Shown in pieces: positions 1 through 5,182 of a DNA stretch of 5,662 nt. The stretch comes from Thioalkalivibrio sp. Lineage in GTDB: Bacteria; Pseudomonadota; Gammaproteobacteria; Ectothiorhodospirales; Ectothiorhodospiraceae. The stretch lies in NCBI GenBank assembly GCA_018224485.1, contig JAGTVE010000259.1:1-5662 (forward strand), in the 5' to 3' direction. A program made the position numbers and the translations under genes. Position 1 is the stretch's first letter. Every line of letters begins with the position of its first letter. Below the pieces are notes generated by a model, which did no database searches, had not been told where the DNA came from, and saw only the letters and a program-made list of their open reading frames with translations.

Positions 1-70
1 GGGTGGAATACGCGGGTCAATGTTGTGGGAGCCTTGAAAGGAGGGCGGCGCGCCGCAAGCCTAACCGTGC

Positions 71-319
71 GTAGGAGCGGCCTCTGGCCGCGATGCGGCG
101 GTGGCCGTGGTAAGGCTCGATCGCGACCGGAGGTCGGTCCCACAGGGGCCGGGGTTTCGTAGGAGCGGCCTCTGGCCGCGAAGCGGCGGTGGTCGTGTTC
201 AGGCTCGATCGCGACTGGAAGTCGCTCCTACGGAGCCGGGGTTTCGTAGGAGCGGTCTCTGGCCGCGATGCGGCGTGTGGCCGTGGTAAGGCTCGATCGC
301 GACCGGAGGTCGCTCCTGC
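71..319. repeat. Tandem array of three BIME/REP-like inverted-repeat units
   Basis: Three copies of the same unit start at 71, 159 and 246 (period 88 and 87 bp). Each has a left arm beginning GTAGGAGCGG (71-94, 159-182, 246-269) and a right arm ending in GTCGGTCCCAC or a close variant such as GTCGCTCCTAC (120-143, 208-231, 296-319). The arms are imperfect reverse complements of about 24 bp, separated by a GC-rich 25-26 bp spacer. The units are joined by a 14-15 bp linker ending CCGGGGTTTC. The architecture resembles paired REP elements (BIMEs), which are extragenic and often mobilised in trans by RAYT transposases; no RAYT gene is visible here. The last arm ends 15 bp before the fpr ribosome binding site, so the repeats lie in the fpr promoter or leader. 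Open frames crossing this array look like by-products of the repeat. Confidence 0.85.
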
Positions 320-334
320 GGGTTGGTTGATTCT

Positions 335-340
335 GGAGGT
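335..340 (+). promoter_or_regulatory. Ribosome binding site that sets the fpr start
   Basis: GGAGGT lies just before ATG 344, leaving four bases between GGAGG and the start codon. It favours ATG 344 over an in-frame TTG at 323, because that longer reading would translate the Shine-Dalgarno sequence itself. Confidence 0.75.
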
Positions 341-343
341 GAC

Positions 344-1084
344 ATGGGCTGGGTGAAGGGAGAGGTTCGCGAACTGACGCGATGGACCGAGCGCCTGTTC
401 AGCCTGCGCGTGGACGCGGAGGTGGAGCCCTTCAAGGCCGGGCAGTACAACCGCCTGCGCCTGTTCATCGGCGAGGAGTGGGTGGCACGTCCGTATTCCT
501 ACGTGAATCCGCCCGACGTCCGGCCGCTGGAGTTTCACCTGGTCACGGTGCCGGAAGGTCCGCTGACCAGCCGCCTGATTCACATGGAGCCGGGCGACGA
601 GGTGGAACTGATGCCCCGCTCCACCGGGCTGTTCACGCTGGACCAGCTGCCCGACGCGCGCGACCTCTGGTTGCTGGCCACCGGCACCGGCCTCGGACCC
701 TTCCTGTCCATGCTCGGCTCCGAGGAGCCGTGGCGGCGCTTCGAAAACATCCGGCTGGTGCATTCGGTGCGTCACGGGGCCGAATTGAGCTACCAAGACC
801 GCATCCGGGAGTACGCCCAAGGAGCACCGGGGCGCTTTCACTACCAGCCGCTGGTCACGCGCGAGAGCCTGGAGGGCATTCCGCAGAAACGGATCTCCGT
901 GGCACTGCAGGACGGCCAGCTGGAGGCGCTGTGCGGACTCGGGATCGACGCTGTGCACTCCCAGGTGATGATCTGCGGCAACCCGGACATGGTTCGCGAT
1001 ACGCAGGCGATTTTGAAGGGGCGCGGGATGCAGCGTAACCGCCGCGGCCATCCCGGACAGATCACCGTGGAGAACTACTGGTGA
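344..1084 (+). CDS. fpr: Ferredoxin/flavodoxin--NADP(+) reductase (Fpr type)
   Basis: The product is a 246-aa cytoplasmic flavoprotein that exchanges electrons between NADPH and ferredoxin or flavodoxin, supplying reduced carriers for biosynthesis, Fe-S cluster and oxidative-stress functions. From memory the sequence aligns along its whole length with E. coli Fpr (about 248 aa). The FAD-binding motif RPYSYVNPP is at residues 49-57, the LVTVP strand at 66-70, the NADP-binding loop ATGTGLGPF at 112-120, and the CGNPDMVRDT motif at 211-220. The C-terminal tail GHPGQITVENYW (235-246) ends in the aromatic residue that stacks on the flavin in this subfamily. Start ATG 344 is chosen for its GGAGG site. 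The gene stands alone on the + strand, downstream of the inverted-repeat array, and its last 10 bp overlap the end of the convergent hydrolase gene. Nothing appears truncated, and all key motifs are present. Confidence 0.95.
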   Translation: MGWVKGEVRELTRWTERLFSLRVDAEVEPFKAGQYNRLRLFIGEEWVARPYSYVNPPDVRPLEFHLVTVPEGPLTSRLIHMEPGDEVELMPRSTGLFTLDQLPDARDLWLLATGTGLGPFLSMLGSEEPWRRFENIRLVHSVRHGAELSYQDRIREYAQGAPGRFHYQPLVTRESLEGIPQKRISVALQDGQLEALCGLGIDAVHSQVMICGNPDMVRDTQAILKGRGMQRNRRGHPGQITVENYW

Positions 1085-1851
1085 GGCCGTAACAGGTCAT
1101 AGGCCCAGGCATGGATCAGGCGCGCCACGTACGCCGTGTGTTCCGGACGCGTGAGCAGGTGATCGGCCTGGTGCAGTGCGACGAAGCTCTTCGGGTGCTT
1201 CGCGCGGGCGAAGATGCGCCGGGCATGGTCGATGCCCACGACCGTATCCCGTGGCGCGTGCAGCAGCAGAAGCGGACGGTCCAGCCCCTCCAGCGCGGAA
1301 TCCAGGTCCTGATGCTCGACCGAATCCAGGAATTCGCGGCCGATCCGGATCCGGCGGCCGCCGATCTCCACCTCCGCCGCGCCGGCCTCCCGGATGCCAT
1401 GCGCCTGGGCGCCGAACAGTCGGGTCACGTGCCCCGGTTCCGCGGGGGCCGCGATGGTGACCACGCCGCGCAGTTCCGAACGCAGCCTCGCGAGCGCGAG
1501 GGCCATCGCCCCGCCGAAGCTGTGTCCGATCAGCAGATCGGTGGAGAACCCGGTCTCCTCGTCGAAGGCATCCAGCGCGGCGCCGAGGTCTTCGCAGTAG
1601 GTCTGGAAGCTGCTGTCCTCGAAACGCCCCTCGGCATCACCCAGCCCCATGAAGTCGAAGCGCAGCGTGATGATGCCCTCCTGGGCGAGGGCCCGTGCCA
1701 GCCGTACGGTGGCCGGGAAGTCCTTTGAGCAGGCAAAGCAGTGCGCGATGCAGGCCTGTCCGACCGGTGTTCCCTCGGGCTGCACGATCACCCCGCCGAG
1801 GTGGATGCCGCGGGGCGTGAGGATCTTCAGCGGCCGGTTCGTGATGCCCAT
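1075..1851 (-). CDS. Alpha/beta hydrolase, stand-alone relative of the hydrolase half of hydrolase-OsmC fusions
   Basis: The product is a 258-aa protein with an alpha/beta hydrolase fold and no signal peptide, hence probably cytoplasmic. The nucleophile elbow is GHSFGG (109-114) with Ser111. The likely acid is Asp202 in APRDTVVG and the likely base is His231 in QADHLL, completing a Ser-Asp-His triad. The early AHCFACSKD segment (36-44), FDFMGLGDAEG (65-75) and HVTRLFG (141-147) are characteristic of the hydrolase domain that many proteobacteria carry fused to a C-terminal OsmC domain. Here the protein ends soon after the catalytic His, and no OsmC domain follows in this window. The substrate is unknown; esterase or hydrolase is as far as the sequence goes. 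Start ATG 1851 is preferred over an in-frame ATG at 1872 because GGAGGA lies just before it. The gene is convergent with fpr (10-bp overlap) and divergent from the DUF465 gene. Confidence 0.9.
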   Translation of the reverse strand: MGITNRPLKILTPRGIHLGGVIVQPEGTPVGQACIAHCFACSKDFPATVRLARALAQEGIITLRFDFMGLGDAEGRFEDSSFQTYCEDLGAALDAFDEETGFSTDLLIGHSFGGAMALALARLRSELRGVVTIAAPAEPGHVTRLFGAQAHGIREAGAAEVEIGGRRIRIGREFLDSVEHQDLDSALEGLDRPLLLLHAPRDTVVGIDHARRIFARAKHPKSFVALHQADHLLTRPEHTAYVARLIHAWAYDLLRPHQ

Positions 1852-1931
1852 GGTTCCTCCGGTTCGATGCATTGGCGGCGCGGTTCAGGCTCTGCGATGA
1901 TACGCGAGCCGCGTTGGCTGCAGGGGGGATC
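1852..1931. promoter_or_regulatory. Divergent intergenic region between the hydrolase and DUF465 genes
   Basis: Both start codons face outward from this 80-bp gap, so at least two promoters are expected in it. On the minus strand TATCAT (1902-1897) matches the sigma70 -10 consensus at five of six positions, but I see no good -35 box. On the + strand TTGGCG (1872-1877) and GATGAT (1896-1901) are 18 bp apart and each match four of six consensus bases. These are weak, untested candidates. Confidence 0.4.
1855..1860 (-). promoter_or_regulatory. Ribosome binding site that sets the hydrolase start
   Basis: On the minus strand GGAGGA lies three bases before ATG 1851 (GGAGG plus four bases). An upstream in-frame ATG at 1872 would translate through this site and has no comparable signal. 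Confidence 0.7.
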
Positions 1932-2135
1932 GTGGTCCAGAACGAGAGTGAACTGCGTGCACGTATCGTCGAGCTGGAGGCCGAGCACCGGGCGTTGGAG
2001 ACCGCGATTCACGCGCTGCAGGAGGCCACGGCGCCGGACCTGTTCGCCCTGCGGCGACTGAAGAAGCGCAAGCTTCAGCTTAAGGATGCGATCGAGCGCC
2101 TGCGTAGCCGGCTGATTCCGGATCTCAACGCCTGA
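1932..2135 (+). CDS. YdcH-family (DUF465) small coiled-coil protein
   Basis: The product is a 67-aa highly charged protein, almost entirely predicted helix. It shows the family layout: a first helix (ELRARIVELEAEHRALETAI), a short turn around ATAPD, then a helix containing LRRLKKRKLQLKDAIERL. The LKKRKLxLKD core is the hallmark of DUF465/YdcH proteins, which are usually 60-75 aa and of unknown function. There is no signal peptide or membrane segment. I chose GTG 1932 because a G-rich Shine-Dalgarno-like run (AGGGGGG, 1922-1928) precedes it and the conserved domain begins immediately after. A longer reading from TTG 1872 would add 20 residues that do not resemble the family. The gene is divergent from the hydrolase and alone on this strand, with no strong terminator directly after its stop. 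Confidence 0.85.
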   Translation: MVQNESELRARIVELEAEHRALETAIHALQEATAPDLFALRRLKKRKLQLKDAIERLRSRLIPDLNA

Positions 2136-2195
2136 TCCGGTTATCGTGAAGGCTCCGCCGGTGCTGAGATCGGTGACATTTGAAGGCGCGCGGAT

Positions 2196-2261
2196 GTAGG
2201 GGGCCGGCCCTCTGGCCGATGGTTTTCTGGCGCTGGATCGCCGAGAGGGCTCGCCTCCTGC
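2196..2261. repeat. Fourth, diverged copy of the BIME/REP-like inverted repeat
   Basis: The left arm (2196-2220, starting GTAGGGGGCC and ending TGGCCGAT) and right arm (2237-2261, ending CGCCTCCTGC) are imperfect reverse complements, with about 19 of 25 positions matching. The outer ends resemble the arms of the three units at 71-319. The spacer is shorter, 16 bp against 25-26 bp. It lies in the convergent gap between the DUF465 gene and fccB. Confidence 0.6.
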
Positions 2262-2270
2262 GGGGCCCAG

Positions 2271-2303
2271 AGAAAAGGCCCCGGACCATTGCGGTCCGGG
2301 GCC
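2271..2303 (-). terminator. Intrinsic terminator of the fccAB operon
   Basis: A perfect 11-bp stem, GGCCCCGGACC (2277-2287) with GGTCCGGGGCC (2293-2303), encloses a 5-base loop. Read on the minus strand, the stem is followed at once by TTTTCT (2276-2271), the layout of a rho-independent terminator. It lies about 97 bp beyond the fccB stop. On the + strand the stem has no T-run, so it should act mainly on leftward transcripts. Confidence 0.85.
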
Positions 2304-2336
2304 TGGTTACTGAAGGTACTGAAGGTCATGCACTGC

Positions 2337-2369
2337 TTCCCTCCCCCGCAAGCGGGGGAGGGAGCTTTT
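2337..2369 (+). terminator. Strong GC hairpin followed by TTTT, possible + strand terminator or palindromic repeat
   Basis: TTCCCTCCCCCGC pairs with GCGGGGGAGGGAG around an AA loop (2350-2351), giving 12 Watson-Crick pairs plus one G-T pair. The + strand continues with CTTTT (2365-2369). It could end rightward transcripts from the DUF465 side, about 200 bp away. Similar CCCTCCCCCGC palindromes occur as dispersed extragenic repeats in proteobacteria, so it may instead be a repeat copy. Confidence 0.5.
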
Positions 2370-2400
2370 CACCGTGGGAGGCGGCGCAGTGCCGTGACGT

Positions 2401-3699
2401 TTATCCCCAGATGTCCGCGGTGATCCCGTCGTACCAACCCTTGGTGTAGAGGGCCTCCTGCCGGCGGACGGATGCGGGTGCATCCATCGGGCTCACGCCG
2501 CCCGCGCCCTCGACGCCACCGATCGTGCCATCCTGGTACGCGTAAACGGCAGCCACGCTGATCGCGTGATCCGGCGTGATCAGGCTGTAGCAGGTGTTGG
2601 CGGTGGACGGTGCCAACGGCTCCAGGCCCGCGAGGTCACGCACGATCGCCGCCGCGGCCACCTTGGCCTGGTTGTTGGCCGAGTGGCCAGACTTCGGCAT
2701 CGCGCCGGCCACACTGGAGTCACCGATCACGTAGATGCCCGGATGGATGGTCGACTCGAAGGTCAGCTGGTTGACCGGGCACCAGAAGCCATCACCGGCC
2801 AGGCCGGTCTGCTTGGCGATCTTGCCGGCCGTCTGCGGCGGGATGTAGTTCAGCACGTCCGCCTTGAACTCGGTGAAGCCACCGTCGGAGATCGTCCTCA
2901 GGTTGGCTGCGTCGATCTCCTCGACCTGGCCGCCGCGGGAGCTTGCCACCCATTCGATCATGTCCCCGTAGTGCTGCGCCCATCCCTCCATGAACAGGCC
3001 CTGCTTGGAGAAGGCCTCCTTGTTGTCGAGAATGATGATCTTCGAACGCGGCTTCTCCTGCTGGAAGTAATGAGCAACCATGGACGCCCGCTCATAGGGT
3101 CCGGGCGGGCAACGGAACGGGTTGCCCGGGGCAACCATCACGAATATGCCGCCATCGGGCATGGCCTCCAGCTGCTGGCGCAGGAGCCTGGTCTGCTCAC
3201 CGGCCTTCCAGGCGTGCGGGATGCGCTCGCTGTCGGCCTCGGTGATGCCAGGGACCGCGTCGTAGCGAAAGTCGATGCCCGGGGACATCACCAGGCGGTC
3301 GTAGTTCATCGCCTCACCGGCGCTCGTCGTTACGGTACGGCCGGCCGGATCAATCTCCATCACCGTGTCCTGCACCACCTTCACGCCATGGCGGGACTGC
3401 AGGGCATCGTAGCTCTGAGCGATGTCGTCCATTTCGGCATTGCCGCCGAGCACCCAGTTGCTGCCGTAGCAGGTGTAATAGGTCGCGTTCGGTTCGATCA
3501 GCGTCACGTCCATGTCCGGCGAGAACCGCTTGAGGTATTTCGCAGCGGTGGCACCACCGGAGCCGCCGCCGACCACGATGACGCGGGCACTGCGCGACGC
3601 GGTTGCCGTGCCATTCGCGGCACAGCCCAAGCTGGCCAGGGAGGCAGCGCCACCGATGCCGACGGCCTTCAGGAAATTACGACGGGAAAAATCAGTCAT
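2401..3699 (-). CDS. fccB: Flavocytochrome c sulfide dehydrogenase, flavoprotein subunit (FccB)
   Basis: The product is a 432-aa periplasmic flavoprotein that oxidises sulfide to sulfur or polysulfide and passes electrons to its cytochrome partner FccA. It begins with a Tat-type signal (SRRNFLKAVG, residues 5-14). A Rossmann FAD motif, VVGGGSGG, follows at 42-49. The segment YYTCY holds Cys77, matching the cysteine that binds FAD covalently in the Allochromatium enzyme. FRCPPGPYERAS has Cys197 and FWCPVN has Cys307, matching the redox-active disulfide pair. A second FAD contact, YVIGDSS, is at 323-329. The C-terminal region (NTCYSLITPDHAISVAAVY onward) matches the FCSD C-terminal domain. From memory the whole length aligns with known FccB proteins. 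The gene starts 20 bp after fccA with a GGGGGA ribosome site (3713-3708). A Cys at 26 follows SLG, not a canonical lipobox. SoxF is the nearest alternative, but the adjacent cytochrome favours FccB. Confidence 0.96.
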   Translation of the reverse strand: MTDFSRRNFLKAVGIGGAASLASLGCAANGTATASRSARVIVVGGGSGGATAAKYLKRFSPDMDVTLIEPNATYYTCYGSNWVLGGNAEMDDIAQSYDALQSRHGVKVVQDTVMEIDPAGRTVTTSAGEAMNYDRLVMSPGIDFRYDAVPGITEADSERIPHAWKAGEQTRLLRQQLEAMPDGGIFVMVAPGNPFRCPPGPYERASMVAHYFQQEKPRSKIIILDNKEAFSKQGLFMEGWAQHYGDMIEWVASSRGGQVEEIDAANLRTISDGGFTEFKADVLNYIPPQTAGKIAKQTGLAGDGFWCPVNQLTFESTIHPGIYVIGDSSVAGAMPKSGHSANNQAKVAAAAIVRDLAGLEPLAPSTANTCYSLITPDHAISVAAVYAYQDGTIGGVEGAGGVSPMDAPASVRRQEALYTKGWYDGITADIWG

Positions 3700-3719
3700 G
3701 TCTCAAGTCCCCCGGATTC

Positions 3720-4025
3720 TTATTGTATGGTGTCGAAGTAGTCGGCCATCATGACGATTTCCTCGTCCGTGTAGCCCTTCGCATGTCGGTTCATGATCGT
3801 GCCGGGGCGCGATCCGTCCTTGAAGGCCTGCATCTGGGAGATCATCAGGTCGCGCGGATAGCCGACGAGGTTCGGCATGTTTCCGGTCCCGTCAATGCTG
3901 TGGCAGCTGAAGCACGAGGTCGTGAGCAGCTGTCCACGATCGACCTCTGCAGCGGCCTGCGGCACGTAGGCCATGGCCATCATGGACACCGCGATACCCG
4001 CGGCAAGAATACGAGAACGTTTCAT
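3720..4025 (-). CDS. fccA: Flavocytochrome c sulfide dehydrogenase, single-heme cytochrome subunit (FccA)
   Basis: The product is a 101-aa c-type cytochrome, about 75 aa after removal of a Sec signal peptide (MKRSR start, hydrophobic to about residue 20, probable cleavage after QAAA near 26). The single heme site is CFSCH at 38-42. Met78 in TIMNRHAKGYTDEEI is the probable sixth heme ligand. This cytochrome takes electrons from FccB in the periplasm and relays them to other cytochromes. FccA of Allochromatium has two hemes and about 21 kDa; this protein corresponds to one domain, as in the smaller single-heme FccA proteins of Chlorobium and some chemolithotrophs. GGAGGA (4041-4036) lies 10 bases before ATG 4025. 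It is the first gene of a two-gene operon, and its TAA stop is 20 bp from the fccB start. The long gene-free region upstream is the likely control region. Confidence 0.93.
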   Translation of the reverse strand: MKRSRILAAGIAVSMMAMAYVPQAAAEVDRGQLLTTSCFSCHSIDGTGNMPNLVGYPRDLMISQMQAFKDGSRPGTIMNRHAKGYTDEEIVMMADYFDTIQ

Positions 4026-4318
4026 GGATGCGGACTCCTCCGTTTGAGTTTTGGCTCTAGTGGATTGGCGATCTCTTCAGACCGCCTGTTCTTATATCCG
4101 ACCCCGCCCGGGGAGTGTTTCTTCCGGGCCGGGTTGGGTTGCTCGGGTTACCCGATCCGGAATTGACTGCCAGATTCCGGATACTCAAGTCGAAGACCCG
4201 TCGACGCCTCGACTAGTACGAACGATCACTACCACTTCCGAAGACTAGACCCAGAGTCTCGAGATTTCCAGGCAGATCGACGTACCCGGCAGGATCGGCC
4301 GCTGATGCAGGGGGATGT
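4026..4318. promoter_or_regulatory. Gene-free region upstream of fccA with palindromes and a candidate promoter
   Basis: These 293 bp separate the DUF3775 stop from the fccA start, and I see no credible coding sequence in them. A + strand frame across 4051-4248 lacks any family resemblance. On the minus strand, TATAAG (4096-4091) matches five of six bases of a -10 box and would put a transcript start about 60 bp before fccA; no good -35 is visible. Upstream of it sit two palindromes: TCGGGT-T-ACCCGA (4143-4155) and a spaced 9-bp inverted repeat (4155-4182). A small AGACT/AGTCT inverted repeat also occurs in the distal half (about 4240). No T-rich terminator follows the DUF3775 gene. Confidence 0.5.
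4155..4182. promoter_or_regulatory. Perfect 9-bp inverted repeat, candidate operator of fccAB
   Basis: ATCCGGAAT (4155-4163) and ATTCCGGAT (4174-4182) are exact reverse complements with a 10-bp spacer, so the half-sites are 19 bp apart centre to centre, close to two helical turns. The repeat lies about 70-100 bp upstream of the possible fccA transcript start, where an activator would be expected to bind. It shares base 4155 with the adjoining palindrome at 4143-4155. No regulator gene adjoins it, so the binder is unknown. Confidence 0.4.
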
Positions 4319-4708
4319 TCACTCTTCGTGCTCGATGCCCAGGGCATCCAGCCCCTCCAGCAGATACTCGGGAATCAGGGGTGTGGCGATCAGCCGATCC
4401 ATGATCTCGGGCGACCAGTTGTCGATGGCCTCATGCAGCACATCCTCCCACTCTTCGGGCCCGTAATCGCCGCGGCCAATCCACTTCAGCGCGAGGAGCT
4501 CCGCCTGCAGCTCCCGGTCAAGCCCCTGCAAGCCCGAGCGCAGTTCCTGCAGAGTCAGGTCGTTTCCGTGGTCCGCCAGCATCTGCATCGCCCAATCGTC
4601 GTCGTTGCCCTCCATGGAATTGTCCGGAAAGACCACTTCCTCCTTTGCGTGGAATTCCCGGGTCAGGTTCACCACCCAGAGTACGATGTCGAGGTTGATC
4701 GTTAGCAT
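4319..4708 (-). CDS. DUF3775 family protein
   Basis: The product is a 129-aa acidic cytoplasmic protein with no signal peptide, membrane segment or cysteine cluster. The pattern matches DUF3775 from memory: a helix starting LDIVLWVVNLTREFHAKEE (6-24), then an acidic stretch with MLADHGNDLTLQELRSGLQGLD (43-64), the well-conserved AELLALKWIGRGD (69-81), and a C-terminal ATPLIPEYLLEGLDAL (108-123). The family has no established function. Start ATG 4708 is supported by GGGGAG (4719-4714), five bases upstream. It is the second gene of a pair: the upstream DUF2288 stop (4722-4720) directly abuts this ribosome site, leaving 11 bp between the genes, so the two are almost certainly cotranscribed and perhaps translationally coupled. 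Confidence 0.85.
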   Translation of the reverse strand: MLTINLDIVLWVVNLTREFHAKEEVVFPDNSMEGNDDDWAMQMLADHGNDLTLQELRSGLQGLDRELQAELLALKWIGRGDYGPEEWEDVLHEAIDNWSPEIMDRLIATPLIPEYLLEGLDALGIEHEE

Positions 4709-4719
4709 GGGCTCTCCCC

Positions 4720-5034
4720 TCAGTGGGTTGTGGCCAGTTCCTGTGCCAGCACCCAGGGCGCGACCACGATTGCCCGGAAGACGGGTTCGCGACGCGCCCA
4801 GCGTCGCGCATCTTCGTCGCTGGCCCTGGCGATTGCGCCATCCCGCATCCAGGCGCCAACGCGTGCGGAGTCGTCGTCACGAAAGGCCTCGGCCACCGTG
4901 ATCAGATCGAGTTCGGGGTCAACGCGCACGACAGCGCCGCGGGCGAAATGGGGTAGCAACTCGCGCCAGGCCAGTTCACCGCATTCCGACGCAAGGTCGG
5001 GTGTCTTCGTGGCTGCCGCTGTCTCGCTGCTCAT
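4720..5034 (-). CDS. DUF2288 family protein
   Basis: The product is a 104-aa soluble protein that matches the DUF2288 family from memory. It has a LAWRELLPHFARGAVVRVDP block (21-40) running into ELDLITVAEAF (41-51), a DDSARVGAWMRDGAIARASDE block (54-74), and the typical ending VVAPWVLAQE (90-99). The family is about 90-100 aa and its function is not established. It is common in gammaproteobacteria and cyanobacteria. ATG 5034 is used as the start; a GTG one codon upstream (5037) is equally possible, because neither has a strong ribosome binding site. It is the first gene of a minus-strand pair with the DUF3775 gene and is divergent from the PepSY-response regulator operon. Confidence 0.85.
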   Translation of the reverse strand: MSSETAAATKTPDLASECGELAWRELLPHFARGAVVRVDPELDLITVAEAFRDDDSARVGAWMRDGAIARASDEDARRWARREPVFRAIVVAPWVLAQELATTH

Positions 5035-5182
5035 CACGATCCGGGTGTCGTCTTCAGACGAGGTTCAGGCTACGCTTTTAGTGTAATACGTGGCTGCGGG
5101 TGCTGCATCGCAGGCGCTCCTGCCAATGGATCGCGTGCGGCTCTGCCGTCCGCCGATGCCGAAGGACCCGGAGATTGAGAAT
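5035..5182. promoter_or_regulatory. Divergent control region between the DUF2288 and PepSY genes
   Basis: This 148-bp gap must hold promoters for both directions. A perfect palindrome, TCGTCT-TC-AGACGA, lies at 5048-5061, close to the DUF2288 start. The AT-rich patch 5076-5089 contains TGTAAT (5082-5087), five of six bases of a + strand -10 box, and TACACT on the minus strand (5085-5080). No convincing -35 box is seen in either direction. Confidence 0.4.

Noticed and set aside
1..70. Possible C-terminal tail of an upstream + strand gene (stops at 35-37 or 72-74 in different frames) and a 12-bp palindrome at 45-56
   Set aside because: Too short to identify a protein or frame, and the palindrome has no T-run to make it a terminator.
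71..319. CRISPR array
   Set aside because: The units are long inverted repeats with similar linkers, not short direct repeats with unique spacers, and no cas gene is present.
17..1051. 344-codon open frame on the minus strand, antisense to fpr
   Set aside because: It mirrors fpr, which has clear motifs over its full length, and its second half translates the inverted-repeat array. High GC makes long antisense frames common.
1111..1728. 205-codon + strand frame opposite the hydrolase gene
   Set aside because: It is antisense to a gene with an intact catalytic triad and its own product has no recognisable features.
2180..2449. 89-codon + strand frame in the gap before fccB
   Set aside because: It runs through the diverged repeat, the terminator and the second hairpin and into the end of fccB; the composition is that of structured non-coding DNA.
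3622..3624. Lipoprotein attachment at Cys26 of FccB
   Set aside because: The preceding residues (SLG) do not form a canonical lipobox, and a Tat signal with ordinary cleavage explains the leader.
2566..3741. 391-codon open frame on the + strand, antisense to fccB
   Set aside because: It lies almost wholly opposite a confidently recognised fccB, and its Arg/His-rich product shows no family motif.
4051..4248. 65-codon + strand frame in the fccA upstream region
   Set aside because: No ribosome site or family resemblance, and it overlaps the candidate promoter and palindromes.
5099..5117. Another REP-like arm (ATCGCAGGCGCTCCTGC segment)
   Set aside because: Only the outer few bases resemble the repeat arms and no matching partner arm is found nearby.
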